Assembly (NCBI GenBank): GCA_032654645.1
Contig: JAULAW010000002.1
Coordinates: 17,170-81,169, forward strand
Length of the DNA: 64,000 nt
Source of the DNA: CAITJF01 sp032654645
GTDB lineage: Bacteria; Pseudomonadota; Gammaproteobacteria; Burkholderiales; Gallionellaceae
Direction: 5' to 3'
The position numbers and the translations under genes are program-made. Every line of letters starts with the position of its first letter. Within the stretch, counting starts at the first letter, position 1. Under the pieces are notes generated by a model. That model did no database searches. It worked only from the letters and a program-made list of their open reading frames with translations, and was not told the origin of the DNA. Shown here one piece after another: positions 9,155 to 18,006 of this stretch.

Positions 9155-9808
9155 TTAGACGAGGCCATGCTCCACCGCGTATACGGCGGCCTGTACGCGC
9201 TTGGCGATGTTGAGCTTGCGCAGGATGCCCTGCACATGAATCTTGATGGTGGACTCCGACAGGTTGAGTACAGCGGCGATTTCCTTGTTGCTCGCGCCGC
9301 GGGCAAGCATGACGATGATTTCCCGTTCGCGCGGGGAGAGCTTACCCGGATTAACATCCGCCACGGCAAGATTTTCCTTGGGCGGCGCGCGCAGGGAATC
9401 CGCCAGCTTGTGGGCTATTTGCGGCGACATCACGGATTCGCCGCGCGCCGCGCGCCGGATTGACTCCAGCAGAAACTCGGTATCGATATTTTTCAACAGG
9501 TAGCCGCGCGCCCCGGCGCGCAACGTTTCCAGCAGATCTTCGGCATCTTCCGAAACGGTGAGCATGACCACTTGCGTTTGCGGAATATCTTCCATCATCA
9601 GGCGCAATGCTTCCAGCCCTCCGATGCCCGGCATATGCAAATCAAGCAGCACTACATCGGGCTTGAGTTGAATTGCACGTTTGACGCCTTCCAGCCCTTC
9701 TCCGGCTTCGCCTACCACCTCGAAGCCTTCTTGCCGCTGCAATACCAGCTTGATGCCGCTACGGAACAGCGTGTGGTCGTCAACGATCAGGATGCGTATC
9801 GGTTTCAT
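9155..9808 (-). CDS. narL: NarL-family response regulator
   Basis: A 217-residue two-domain regulator: an N-terminal receiver with acidic pair D10/D11, phospho-acceptor D56 (DVVLLDLHMPG) and the conserved Lys in YLLKN, then a C-terminal LuxR-type helix-turn-helix (LSPREREIIVMLARGASNKEIA, IKIHVQGILRKL). The ATG overlaps the narX stop in an ATGA, so the two genes are translationally coupled. It lies next to the nitrate transporters and reductase, so it very likely activates them in response to nitrate/nitrite. Its DNA site is not proven, but the palindromic module upstream of narG, narK1 and moaA is the natural candidate. Confidence 0.93.
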   Translation of the reverse strand: MKPIRILIVDDHTLFRSGIKLVLQRQEGFEVVGEAGEGLEGVKRAIQLKPDVVLLDLHMPGIGGLEALRLMMEDIPQTQVVMLTVSEDAEDLLETLRAGARGYLLKNIDTEFLLESIRRAARGESVMSPQIAHKLADSLRAPPKENLAVADVNPGKLSPREREIIVMLARGASNKEIAAVLNLSESTIKIHVQGILRKLNIAKRVQAAVYAVEHGLV

Positions 9809-11724
9809 ACTCCAGAGTCTCTCTGGTGCGGCAGGACAAGACGCACCCGCGTGCCCTGCCCGGGTTTCGATTCCAGCGCTAACTCGGCGCCAATACGGTG
9901 CGCCCGCTCGCGCATGATGATCAGCCCCACATGCGTATCGCCGGCATCGTGTGCGGCATCGAAGCCGATGCCGTTGTCACAAATATGGAGCGTGCATTTT
10001 CCGTTACAGACGAGTTCCACGTCAACACGGCTTGCCTTGGCGTGCTTGCGCACGTTGGAGAGCGATTCCTGCACAATGTGCATGGCCTGGAGCACATGTT
10101 CCGGCGGCAGATCCGGCACCGTCCCGCGATACGAGAAGGCGGCGCAAATGCCGGTTTGCCCCTCGAATTTCTCCAGCGCGCTGCGCACGGCGGTTTCCAG
10201 GTCGGCGTTGCCGACCCGCGTGCGGAAATGCACCAGCAGCTCGCGCACATCGTCATAGCTTTCCTGCACCCCTTCGCGTATTTGTTCCAGGCCCTGCAAG
10301 GCCGTAGTTACCTGCCCCTGTTGCAGATCGTTGTGCAACAGTTGCACCTGGATGTTCAGGAAGGCGAGCGACTGTGCAATACTATCGTGCAGTTCCTGCG
10401 CCAACAGGTTGCGTTCCTCGGATACTGCCATTTCTTTTTCGCGCGCGACGAGTCGCTGGTTTTCAATGGCGACCCCGAGATGTTGCCCCACCGACTCCAG
10501 CAGCCGGACTTCCGACAAGGGCAAGATGCGCGGCGTTTCGAAAAACAGGTTGAGCATGCCCATCACGTGCTGTTTGGAACGGATCGGAACCGCCACCACC
10601 GCCATGAACCCGTCCCGTTTGCAGGGTTGCAACTGCGGCCGGTTCAATTGGGTGGAGAAATTGGAACTGATCGCTATGCCGTCACGTGCGACCTCTCCAC
10701 ACAGGCAGTTGCCGATTGCGAGACAAGCCTCTTCGGCAAGGAATGATTTCGAAACTTCGCGCGATGCAACAATTTGCATTTGCTCCCCCTTGGTGTCAAC
10801 CAGGCGTACCACGCCGCCTCGCGCGCCGATCAGGGTGGACAGCTTATCCAGCACAATGCCGCACAGGGGCTCCGTTGCAGTTGCGGAATTAAGGAATGCA
10901 GCCACGTCGTATAGCGCTTCGAGCTCGCGGTTCTTCAACTCGATACTGCGGGATTTTTCTTCCACCCGCTGCTCCAGCGTGCCATAAAGATCCTGCAACC
11001 GATCGGCCATCTGGTTGAATCCCTCGGCCAGTTCGCCGAATTCGTCCCGTTTGGCGACCTGCAGGCGCACACTGAAATCCGCCCTGCCCATGCGCTGGAT
11101 GCCATCCCGCAGATGGTTGACGGGGCGCACCACCATCAGCGAAAACAGGTTTATCAGCAACACCGTGCCGATAAACGCCAGGCTCACCAGCCCGATCTGG
11201 AAGGTGCGCAACAGCGTGGTGGCGCGGGCGTTGCTGGTTTCCACCATCGCCACCAGGTCGTTCACATTGCTGACAAAATTTTCTACGACAGGCCGGTACT
11301 CAGCCAGTATTCTGTCCTGTTCCGCCCATTTTGGGGTGTCGAGGATGCGTTTGATACGGGGTTTGATTTCGGATTGCCAAGCCTGGTGTAATTTGGCCAT
11401 CTGGGCGCGCACTTCCTTGTCTTTGGGCAGTGAAAGCGGGCGCTGAGGGTCGCCACGATCAAGATCGGACAGGACTTTCTCGAACTGCGCGACCTTCGCT
11501 TCTATATCGTGCCGTAATTCAACAGAAGGGTTCTGCACCTGCTGGGCAAGCAGGAAGGCGATGTGGTACGAACGCATGCGTTCGCTGCCGGCATCATTAA
11601 TCGCCGCAGCACCGCCCTCCAGCCGCCAGGACACATACAGCATCGAACTGATGGCGACCAGGGCAACGAGAAAATAGAACACCAGCAGGCCGGTGATCTT
11701 TTCCTGAAGTTTCAATGCAACCAT
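9805..11724 (-). CDS. narX: NarX-type nitrate/nitrite sensor histidine kinase
   Basis: A membrane sensor kinase of 639 residues from the chosen ATG at 11724 (MVALKLQEKITGLL). A longer reading to 11796 only adds sequence that runs into a repeat element, so I reject it. Order: TM1 about 10-32; a periplasmic domain opening with a P-box-like nitrate-binding segment NDAGSERMRSYHIAF (about 43-57); TM2 about 177-198; HAMP; GAF-like domain about 275-425; HisKA_3 with phospho-acceptor H446 in QELHDSIAQSL; and an HATPase domain ending near 635 (N box SLSNVRKHAKA, G box DNGIGFD). It overlaps narL by 4 bp. Confidence 0.93.
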   Translation of the reverse strand: MVALKLQEKITGLLVFYFLVALVAISSMLYVSWRLEGGAAAINDAGSERMRSYHIAFLLAQQVQNPSVELRHDIEAKVAQFEKVLSDLDRGDPQRPLSLPKDKEVRAQMAKLHQAWQSEIKPRIKRILDTPKWAEQDRILAEYRPVVENFVSNVNDLVAMVETSNARATTLLRTFQIGLVSLAFIGTVLLINLFSLMVVRPVNHLRDGIQRMGRADFSVRLQVAKRDEFGELAEGFNQMADRLQDLYGTLEQRVEEKSRSIELKNRELEALYDVAAFLNSATATEPLCGIVLDKLSTLIGARGGVVRLVDTKGEQMQIVASREVSKSFLAEEACLAIGNCLCGEVARDGIAISSNFSTQLNRPQLQPCKRDGFMAVVAVPIRSKQHVMGMLNLFFETPRILPLSEVRLLESVGQHLGVAIENQRLVAREKEMAVSEERNLLAQELHDSIAQSLAFLNIQVQLLHNDLQQGQVTTALQGLEQIREGVQESYDDVRELLVHFRTRVGNADLETAVRSALEKFEGQTGICAAFSYRGTVPDLPPEHVLQAMHIVQESLSNVRKHAKASRVDVELVCNGKCTLHICDNGIGFDAAHDAGDTHVGLIIMRERAHRIGAELALESKPGQGTRVRLVLPHQRDSGV

Positions 11725-11793
11725 GCGAGCCCCATGCCGATATTCGTAAAATGGATTACCGCTGCCCGGTTTTCCTTGACGCCGGATCAAGCA

Positions 11794-11932
11794 CAATGCT
11801 GTTCACTTAAGAAAAATTCCGTTCACCCTGAGTTTGTCGAAGGATTCCGGGTGAGTGGCTGATGGTTCGACAAGGCCTTTAGTTCTGAGCGAAGTCGAGG
11901 GGTCAGCACGAACGGTTAAGTGAACAGCATTG
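11794..11932. mobile_element. MITE-like element with 17-bp perfect terminal inverted repeats
   Basis: The 139-bp element starts with CAATGCTGTTCACTTAA (11794-11810) and ends with its exact reverse complement (11916-11932). Inside lie sequences of the widespread 'TTCACCCTGAG..TGTCGAAGG' and 'GGTTCGACAAGGC' type, partly complementary to each other, so it can fold into a long hairpin. It codes for nothing. No clear target duplication is visible. It sits between the narX start and the moaA promoter module. Confidence 0.75.
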
Positions 11933-12112
11933 GGGCTAAACCCGGCATTTGCCATTTTCAGGCTGCCTGCCTATTTTGATAAAGAATACGGAACAGGCGC
12001 ATGATGCGGGCAAGACACTATTTGCGCAAGTGGTACAGCAGAGTGCAAAGTTGGTGCATCTGGCTTGGTGATAGAATTCTGAAATACCATACAATCCGTT
12101 CAGAAAGAGCCG

Positions 12113-12166
12113 GATTACCCAAAAGAACTAGTCCATTTTCCTCGGTCACCCTGTACTTCGGAAGGC
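12113..12166 (+). promoter_or_regulatory. Shared nitrate-regulon promoter module, copy 3 (moaA)
   Basis: Plus strand: ATTACCCA, AAAGAACTAGTCCATT (12122-12137; the right half of the palindrome is degenerate), a 15-bp gap and GTACTTCGGAAG. It ends 55 bp before the moaA start, matching the spacing at narK1. Orientation relative to the downstream gene is the same as in the other two copies. No coding sequence is supported between the MITE and moaA. Confidence 0.7.
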
Positions 12167-12220
12167 TAGGCACGCTGCCTGCGCAAGCCTATCCTTAGTG
12201 CCAATAAAGGATTTCTGTAA

Positions 12221-13396
12221 ATGGATCCGGCGAGTTATCTGGCCAGCACCCGCGCATTGAACCAGACATTGATCAATACCATGCCCGAAAAATTTACTCT
12301 TATTGCGCATCACCGCCAGTTTAACGCGGTTCCGGCGATCCCCGCTGCACTCGAATCACCAACGGGATTTGTAGCTGACACGCTTGATCGCCCTTTGAAA
12401 GATCTGCGTATCTCGCTCACGGATCGCTGCAACTTCCGCTGCGTGTATTGCATGCCCGAAGAATCATTCGGCAGGGATCACGCTTTCCTGCCTCGCGCTT
12501 CGCTGCTGAATTTTGAAGAAATCACCCGCATTGCACGGATTTTCGTCGCGCATGGCGTCCAAAAAATTCGTCTGACCGGGGGTGAACCCCTATTGCGTAA
12601 GCACATTGAAAATTTGATCGGGATGCTCGCGCAACTGAAAACACCCGATGGCCGCAACATTGAATTGACACTCACTACCAACGGATCGCTGCTCGCTAAA
12701 AAAGCACAATCCCTGAAAAATGCCGGGTTGAATCGTGTCACAGTCTCGCTCGATTCGCTGGATGACGCTATTTTCAAGCGCATGAACGGTGTTGATTTTC
12801 CTGTATCTGAAGTGCTGTGCGGTTTGGAAGCCGCATATGCGGCTGGTCTAGGCCCGATCAAGATAAACATGGTGGTAAAAAGGGGGATGAACGACCATGA
12901 AATCGTGCCCATGGCGCGCCATTTCAAGGACACACCTTTCATCCTGCGGTTTATCGAATATATGGACGTAGGCGCTTCCAACAATTGGAAAATGGATGAA
13001 GTTGTCCCTTCTTCCGAAGTGGTGCGGCGCATTGCCGCCCACATGCCGCTTGAAGCAATCAATTCAAACCACACAGGCGAAACCGCGGAACGTTGGCGCT
13101 ATCAGGATGGCAGCGGTGAAATTGGGGTCATTTCAAGCGTTACCCAGGCATTTTGCCGTGATTGCGTCCGAGCCAGGCTATCGACTGTCGGTGTTCTTTA
13201 CACCTGCCTTTTTTCGGCGAGCGGACACGATCTGCGGGCACTGATACGTGACGGTAAAACAGACCAGGAAATTTCCGCTGCAGTTGCGCACCTGTGGCGA
13301 TCACGCGCTGACCGGTATTCAGAACTGCGGAGCGCAAAAACAAAAGACATAAATCGAGCGGCCAGAAAAATTGAAATGTCATATATCGGGGGGTAA
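12221..13396 (+). CDS. moaA: GTP 3',8-cyclase MoaA
   Basis: Radical-SAM enzyme for the first step of molybdenum cofactor synthesis (GTP to 3',8-cyclo-GTP, with MoaC then giving cPMP). It shows the SAM-cluster Cys triad C70, C74, C77 (CNFRCVYCMP), TGGEPLLR, the C-terminal second-cluster motif FCRDC...YTC, and the essential terminal Gly-Gly (SYIGG). At 391 residues it has an N-terminal extension of about 45 residues compared with typical MoaA. The ATG at 12221 has AAAGGA upstream; a later in-frame ATG (residue 21) is possible. It heads the seven-gene Moco operon. Confidence 0.97.
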   Translation: MDPASYLASTRALNQTLINTMPEKFTLIAHHRQFNAVPAIPAALESPTGFVADTLDRPLKDLRISLTDRCNFRCVYCMPEESFGRDHAFLPRASLLNFEEITRIARIFVAHGVQKIRLTGGEPLLRKHIENLIGMLAQLKTPDGRNIELTLTTNGSLLAKKAQSLKNAGLNRVTVSLDSLDDAIFKRMNGVDFPVSEVLCGLEAAYAAGLGPIKINMVVKRGMNDHEIVPMARHFKDTPFILRFIEYMDVGASNNWKMDEVVPSSEVVRRIAAHMPLEAINSNHTGETAERWRYQDGSGEIGVISSVTQAFCRDCVRARLSTVGVLYTCLFSASGHDLRALIRDGKTDQEISAAVAHLWRSRADRYSELRSAKTKDINRAARKIEMSYIGG

Positions 13397-13401
13397 GCCA
13401 C

Positions 13402-14658
13402 GTGGGATATGAACCTTCTTTCTTGTCCACCTTGGAAACACGGGATGACTACGACCCCGATTCGATGCAGGTGGAGCAAGCGCGCCGGTTCATACAGCAG
13501 TTCCTGACCCCTGTCACGGAACAAGAGCCGATCAACCTGCGCAACGCATTGCAGCGCACGCTGGCAGTGGATGTTATGTCTCCCATGAACGTGCCACCGC
13601 ACAACTACTCCGCGATGGATGGCTACGCCGTGCGCTTTGACGATCTGGCGAACGTACCGCGCAAACTCAAACTCATTGGCAGCGCCTACGCCGGGCATGC
13701 CTTTGATGGGCGCATTTCAGCGGGCGAATGCGTGCGCATCATGACCGGGTCGCTCATTCCGGATGGCTGCGATAGCGTGGTGATGCAGGAGCACGCCAAG
13801 GTTGATGGGGGCTGGATTGAAATAGGTAAATGCCACCACCGGGGGGAGAATATCCGTCTGGCCGGGGAAGATATTGCGCAGGGCGCAACGGTGCTGACTC
13901 GCGGACAGGCTATTCGTCCCGCCGAGATGGGTTTGCTGGCATCCCTGGGGTTCAGCGAAGTCAGGGTTTACCGGAAATTGAGGGTCGCGCTGTTTTCAAC
14001 CGGCGATGAATTGCAACAACCTGGGTTGCCGTTGGCTGCGGGCCAAATATACGACAGTAATCGTTATTCCTTGTTTGGCATGTTGGGCGAACTGGGTGTG
14101 GAAATTTTCGACATGGGCAGCATCCGTGACGACAAGGCCTGCCTCAAGTCGGCTTTGCTGGAGGCAGCCAGCCAGGCTGATGTCATCATCACCAGCGGAG
14201 GAGTTTCAGTGGGCGAGGCAGATTACGTCAAGCAACTGCTGGCGGAAATCGGTGAGGTTGTATTCTGGAAAATTGCCATGAAGCCGGGCAAGCCGCTCGC
14301 ATATGGAAAGATCGGGGCTTCCAATTTCTTTGGCCTTCCCGGCAATCCCGTGGCGGTCATGGTGACTTTTCAGCAATTTGTGCGTGATGCGTTGCGGTTG
14401 CTGATGGGACAGCAACTCAAACCGACCCTCGCGTTCCATGTCATTAGCGCCAGCCCGATCCGGAAAATTCCCGGACGCATGGAATTTCAGCGCGGCATTC
14501 TCAGCCAGGATGAAAACGGCAGATGGATAGTGCATACCACAGGCGGGCAAGGCTCCGGCATTCTCAGTTCAATGAGCAAGGCCAACTGTTTTATTGTGTT
14601 GCCGGAAGCACAAGGAAACGTCGAGGAGGGCTATGCCGTCCAAGTACAGCCATTCTAG
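13402..14658 (+). CDS. moeA: Molybdopterin molybdenumtransferase MoeA
   Basis: Inserts molybdate into adenylated molybdopterin. The 418-residue protein shows HNYSAMDGYAVRF near 70, the GMLGELGVEIFDMG and ITSGGVSVGEADYVK region of the MogA-like domain, and GLPGNPVAVMVTF. The start is a GTG at 13402, 5 bp after the moaA stop, with a GGGGGG run upstream. Its position in the moa operon fits co-expression with nitrate reductase. Confidence 0.96.
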   Translation: MGYEPSFLSTLETRDDYDPDSMQVEQARRFIQQFLTPVTEQEPINLRNALQRTLAVDVMSPMNVPPHNYSAMDGYAVRFDDLANVPRKLKLIGSAYAGHAFDGRISAGECVRIMTGSLIPDGCDSVVMQEHAKVDGGWIEIGKCHHRGENIRLAGEDIAQGATVLTRGQAIRPAEMGLLASLGFSEVRVYRKLRVALFSTGDELQQPGLPLAAGQIYDSNRYSLFGMLGELGVEIFDMGSIRDDKACLKSALLEAASQADVIITSGGVSVGEADYVKQLLAEIGEVVFWKIAMKPGKPLAYGKIGASNFFGLPGNPVAVMVTFQQFVRDALRLLMGQQLKPTLAFHVISASPIRKIPGRMEFQRGILSQDENGRWIVHTTGGQGSGILSSMSKANCFIVLPEAQGNVEEGYAVQVQPF

Positions 14659-14685
14659 CCATTTACTTTCAATCTAAAGCTAGCA

Positions 14686-15399
14686 ATGCATGCCGTTTCT
14701 GATCCTTTATGCGGCGAAGGGAAACCGGCGCCAATACAACTCGCAATAACCACCGTAATTCTGGCAGGCGGCCTGGGTAAACGCATCGGCGGCGACAAAG
14801 GGATGCAACCATTACATGGCCGGGCGTTAATTGACTGGGTGTTGGATACTATCAGCAGACAGAGTGCAGAAGTATTGCTAAATGTGAATGGGGAGCAGAG
14901 CGCTTATGTACGTTTTGGCCGCCGCATTATTGCCGATGAGACCCCAGATTGGCCAGGGCCTCTGGCCGGGTTGCAGTCTGCCATGCGTTATGCGCACCAT
15001 GATTGGGTTGCGAGTGTGCCGTGCGACACCCCGTTTCTGCCAGATGATTTGATTGCCCGGCTATTTGCCGCCGCCAGCACGGGTGCCGCTGAAGCTGCAG
15101 TTGCCGTTGTGGAAGGAAAGCGGCAGCCTACCATCGCCCTATATCACAAGAGCACATTGCCCAAACTGGACGTTTTTCTGAGTTCAGGCGGGCGCAAGGT
15201 GAAAGATTGGCAGGGCACATTGCATCTGAGCGAGGTAGTATTCGATAATGCCATTGCGTTCACCAACATTAATTCGTTGGACGATTTAATCCGAGTCAAC
15301 CAGATTGCTGCGGACGGTTTCGCCAAAATGGCTTGTACGGCAGGTGGAACCATAACCATCAAAGGAAAAAATGATAGAAGCAAACCTGGTCAGAAGTGA
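14686..15399 (+). CDS. mobA: Molybdenum cofactor guanylyltransferase MobA
   Basis: Attaches GMP to Mo-molybdopterin, giving the bis-MGD form used by NarG. Nucleotidyltransferase signature VILAGGLGKRIGGDKG lies at about 24-39, with DETPDWPGPLAGL and VPCDTPFLP (metal-binding Asp) further on. At 237 residues it is longer than E. coli MobA (about 194), with an N-terminal lead of about 20 residues and a C-terminal tail after the LDDLIRVN segment. It lies 27 bp after moeA. Confidence 0.95.
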   Translation: MHAVSDPLCGEGKPAPIQLAITTVILAGGLGKRIGGDKGMQPLHGRALIDWVLDTISRQSAEVLLNVNGEQSAYVRFGRRIIADETPDWPGPLAGLQSAMRYAHHDWVASVPCDTPFLPDDLIARLFAAASTGAAEAAVAVVEGKRQPTIALYHKSTLPKLDVFLSSGGRKVKDWQGTLHLSEVVFDNAIAFTNINSLDDLIRVNQIAADGFAKMACTAGGTITIKGKNDRSKPGQK

Positions 15400-15426
15400 C
15401 GTTTGTTGCGCTTTGCGGTCAATTTC

Positions 15427-15942
15427 ATGTTGAATAAAAAAATAATCGGCTTCGCGGGTTATTCCGGCAGCGGAAAAACAACACTGCTGGAAAAGCTTAT
15501 CCCATTGCTGATTGCACAAGGTTTGCGCATTGCGGTCATCAAGCATGCGCATCATAATTTTGACATTGATAAACCGGGCAAAGACACTTACCGCCATCGC
15601 CAGGCCGGCGCGGGTGAAGTCATGATTATCTCGGCGCAACGATGGGCGCTGATGCACGAGTTGTACGATGAAACAGAACCCATCTTGGAAGATCTTTGTG
15701 CGCGGTTCTCGCCCTGCGACCTGATACTGGCGGAAGGGTACAAGCACGCCGCCATACCAAAACTGGAAGTTCATCGCAATAAAACCGGGAATGAGCATCT
15801 GTACCCATCCGACCCACGTATCATTGCAGTTATCACGGATAACAAGGAACCGCTCCCGTTGCCCACGCTCGATATTGATGCACCGGAGGAAGTGGCAGAG
15901 TTTATATTGAATTATTTTTCTTTTACCCAGAAAAACCGTTAA
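15427..15942 (+). CDS. mobB: Molybdopterin-guanine dinucleotide biosynthesis adapter MobB
   Basis: GTP-binding accessory protein of MGD synthesis. P-loop GYSGSGKTTLLEKL lies near the N-terminus, with VIKHAHHNFDIDKPGKDTYRHRQAGA and LILAEGYKHAAIPKLEVHR. I take the ATG at 15427 (MLNKKIIGF); a TTG eight codons upstream is possible but less likely. About 171 residues, full length. The gene lies between mobA and moaD in the operon. Confidence 0.95.
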   Translation: MLNKKIIGFAGYSGSGKTTLLEKLIPLLIAQGLRIAVIKHAHHNFDIDKPGKDTYRHRQAGAGEVMIISAQRWALMHELYDETEPILEDLCARFSPCDLILAEGYKHAAIPKLEVHRNKTGNEHLYPSDPRIIAVITDNKEPLPLPTLDIDAPEEVAEFILNYFSFTQKNR

Positions 15943-15969
15943 CCAAAAAAATAATGGAACAGCAAAACC

Positions 15970-16224
15970 ATGAAAATTGAACTGTTGTATTTTGGCCGAC
16001 CGGGAGAGCGCCTGAATATTTCGCGGGAAACTGCGGATGTTCCGGAGGGGTTATCCACGCTGGCCGGGCTTCTGGCATGGCTGCGGACACGCGGGGAAAA
16101 ATGGGAGCATGAGCTGGCAGATAACCGTGTGCGTTGCGCGATCAACCAGGAGTTTTCCGGACTGACGGCCAGCATCAACGAACATGACGAAATTGCCATC
16201 TTCTCGCCCATCTCAGGGGGTTGA
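15970..16224 (+). CDS. moaD: Molybdopterin synthase sulfur carrier MoaD
   Basis: Ubiquitin-like small subunit of molybdopterin synthase, 84 residues. It begins MKIELLYFGRPGERL and ends in the obligatory Gly-Gly (IFSPISGG) that carries the thiocarboxylate. moaE starts 2 bp after its stop, so the two partners are co-translated. Confidence 0.96.
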   Translation: MKIELLYFGRPGERLNISRETADVPEGLSTLAGLLAWLRTRGEKWEHELADNRVRCAINQEFSGLTASINEHDEIAIFSPISGG

Positions 16225-16225
16225 A

Positions 16226-16699
16226 ATGAACGTATCAATACGGGAAAGCGATTTCGACATTGCCTCCGAACTGGCTGCTCTGCGTTCCAGCAGTTCAAAA
16301 GTGGGCGCATTGGTCAGCTTCGTCGGGTTGGTGCGCGATTTCAGCAATGACGGAAAAATAGAAAACATTTTTCTCGAACATTACCCCGGTATGACCGAAA
16401 AAGCGCTGAATAAAATTATCCATGAGGCGACGGCTCGCTGGAACTTGCTTGGTACACGCGTTATTCACCGCATAGGCCTGCTTAAGCCAAACGACCAGAT
16501 CGTGCTGGTGGCAACAGCGGCACTGCACCGGGGCGAAGCATTCGCGGCCTGCGAATTCATCATTGACTACTTGAAAACCGCCGCGCCGTTCTGGAAAAAA
16601 GAGCAAACCGGACAAGGCGCACATTGGCTGGAAACACGCGATTCTGACGTGCAACGCATGGAGCATTGGCGTAGCCACTCAGCGGGGAAAGCGTCATGA
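16226..16699 (+). CDS. moaE: Molybdopterin synthase catalytic subunit MoaE
   Basis: Large subunit that converts cPMP to molybdopterin. The ATG at 16226 (MNVSIRESDFD) has AGGGGG upstream inside the moaD end. SFVGLVRDFS and the catalytic lysines K117 and K124 in KTAAPFWKKE correspond to E. coli K119 and K126. 157 residues. Its stop overlaps the moaC start in ATGA. Confidence 0.96.
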   Translation: MNVSIRESDFDIASELAALRSSSSKVGALVSFVGLVRDFSNDGKIENIFLEHYPGMTEKALNKIIHEATARWNLLGTRVIHRIGLLKPNDQIVLVATAALHRGEAFAACEFIIDYLKTAAPFWKKEQTGQGAHWLETRDSDVQRMEHWRSHSAGKAS

Positions 16700-17175
16700 C
16701 TAATGGCATGACCCACTTCGATCGGGAGGGGCAGGCGCACATGGTGGATGTCGCCGGCAAGAATGAAACCCGGCGTATCGCAAAGGCTGCCGGCAGCATC
16801 AGGATGGGCGCTGCCACGTTGGAGTTGATTGCTTCCGGCACGGCCAGCAAGGGTGATGTGCTGGGTGTGGCGCGCATTGCCGCGATACAGGCGAGCAAGC
16901 ATACCGCCGGGCTGATTCCCTTATGCCATCCGCTGTATCTCACCCATGTTGCGGTGGAATTCCATCTGGACCGGCAGGGCAGTGCGGTAGATTGCATCGT
17001 CACCACGGAAACGCTGGGCCGCACCGGGGTTGAAATGGAGGCCATGACCGCAGTGAGTATCGCCCTGCTGACTATCTACGATATGTGCAAGGCGGTTGAT
17101 CGTGGCATGGAAATCACCCTGATACGCTTGCTGGAAAAACAGGGTGGGCGGTCAGGGCATTGGCAAGCCGCATAA
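16696..17175 (+). CDS. moaC: Cyclic pyranopterin monophosphate synthase MoaC
   Basis: Second enzyme of Moco synthesis. The 159-residue protein has FDREGQAHMVDV, LIPLCHPL, RTGVEMEAMTA and the catalytic pair D129/K132 in YDMCKAVD, equivalent to E. coli D128/K131. It overlaps moaE by 4 bp and is the last recognisable Moco gene before the RNA methylase. Confidence 0.97.
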   Translation: MTNGMTHFDREGQAHMVDVAGKNETRRIAKAAGSIRMGAATLELIASGTASKGDVLGVARIAAIQASKHTAGLIPLCHPLYLTHVAVEFHLDRQGSAVDCIVTTETLGRTGVEMEAMTAVSIALLTIYDMCKAVDRGMEITLIRLLEKQGGRSGHWQAA

Positions 17176-17187
17176 TGACCCCAAGGC

Positions 17188-18006
17188 ATGAAGCTGATCC
17201 AATCCCGCGACAATCCTTTCTTCAAAGATCTCGTCAAACTCGCCGGTTCGGCGCGTCAGCGCCGGAATGCCGGGCAAACCCTGCTGGATGGAGTGCATCT
17301 GGTTCAGGCGTATCTCGCCTCCGGCAGTAAGCCGCAACATTTGTTGGTGACGCAAGCGGCGTTGCAGAATCGTGAAGTGGCTGCGCTGCTGGAAAAACTT
17401 TCCCGCGTACCGCTCACGCAACTGGACGATAGCCTGTTCTCCGAGCTTACAGAGCTCAAGGTGCCCAGCGGCATCCTCGCGTTGATAGATTTGCCGCAAC
17501 CTGTTGCATCAGTTGCCGCTGCCTGTTTTGCGCTGTTGCTGGAAGATATACAAGACCCTGGCAATCTCGGCTCAATGCTGCGTTCCGCTGCTGCTGCGGG
17601 ATGCGATGCGGTGTTTTTGTCCAAACACTGTGCCGATGCGTGGTCGCCCAAAGTGCTGCGTGCGGGGATGGGCGGGCATTTCGCGCTCAGTATCCACGAG
17701 TCCATGGATTTGCCCGCAGTGGCTGCGGCATTTCAAGGTAAATTATTTGCCGCATCGCCAGATGCGAATACCAGCCTGTATGACTGCGACTTGCACGGTA
17801 AGCTGGCTTTCGCGGTGGGAAATGAAGGGGCGGGATTATCCGGAGCATTGCTGGCGGGGGTGAGCCGACACATCACCATCCCCATGCCGGGGAAAGTCGA
17901 ATCGCTGAATGCCGCCGCTGCTGCTGCGGTATGCCTGTTCGAGGCCGTGCGGCAACGACAGGCTACCCGGCCTGCAAAGGCGTCAGCGAGGCCTGATAGC
18001 GTTTGA
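17188..18006 (+). CDS. SpoU/TrmH-family RNA 2'-O-methyltransferase
   Basis: A 272-residue SPOUT methylase with an N-terminal substrate-binding domain and the three SpoU motifs: LLEDIQDPGNLGSMLRSA (about 112-129), FAVGNEGAGLSG, and IPMPGKVESLNAAAAAAVCLFEA. It probably methylates ribose in 23S rRNA or tRNA; the exact target cannot be read from sequence. It starts 12 bp after moaC, so it is likely co-transcribed. Its 3' end overlaps the convergent gene at 17963 by 44 bp. Confidence 0.88.
   Translation: MKLIQSRDNPFFKDLVKLAGSARQRRNAGQTLLDGVHLVQAYLASGSKPQHLLVTQAALQNREVAALLEKLSRVPLTQLDDSLFSELTELKVPSGILALIDLPQPVASVAAACFALLLEDIQDPGNLGSMLRSAAAAGCDAVFLSKHCADAWSPKVLRAGMGGHFALSIHESMDLPAVAAAFQGKLFAASPDANTSLYDCDLHGKLAFAVGNEGAGLSGALLAGVSRHITIPMPGKVESLNAAAAAAVCLFEAVRQRQATRPAKASARPDSV

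Noticed and set aside
11725..11796. N-terminal extension of narX
   Set aside because: The extra 24 codons run into the MITE-like repeat and lack the expected short cytoplasmic start; the ATG at 11724 fits NarX better.
12001..12198. 65-residue plus-strand open frame upstream of moaA
   Set aside because: It runs through the conserved promoter module and has no ribosome site or recognisable product.
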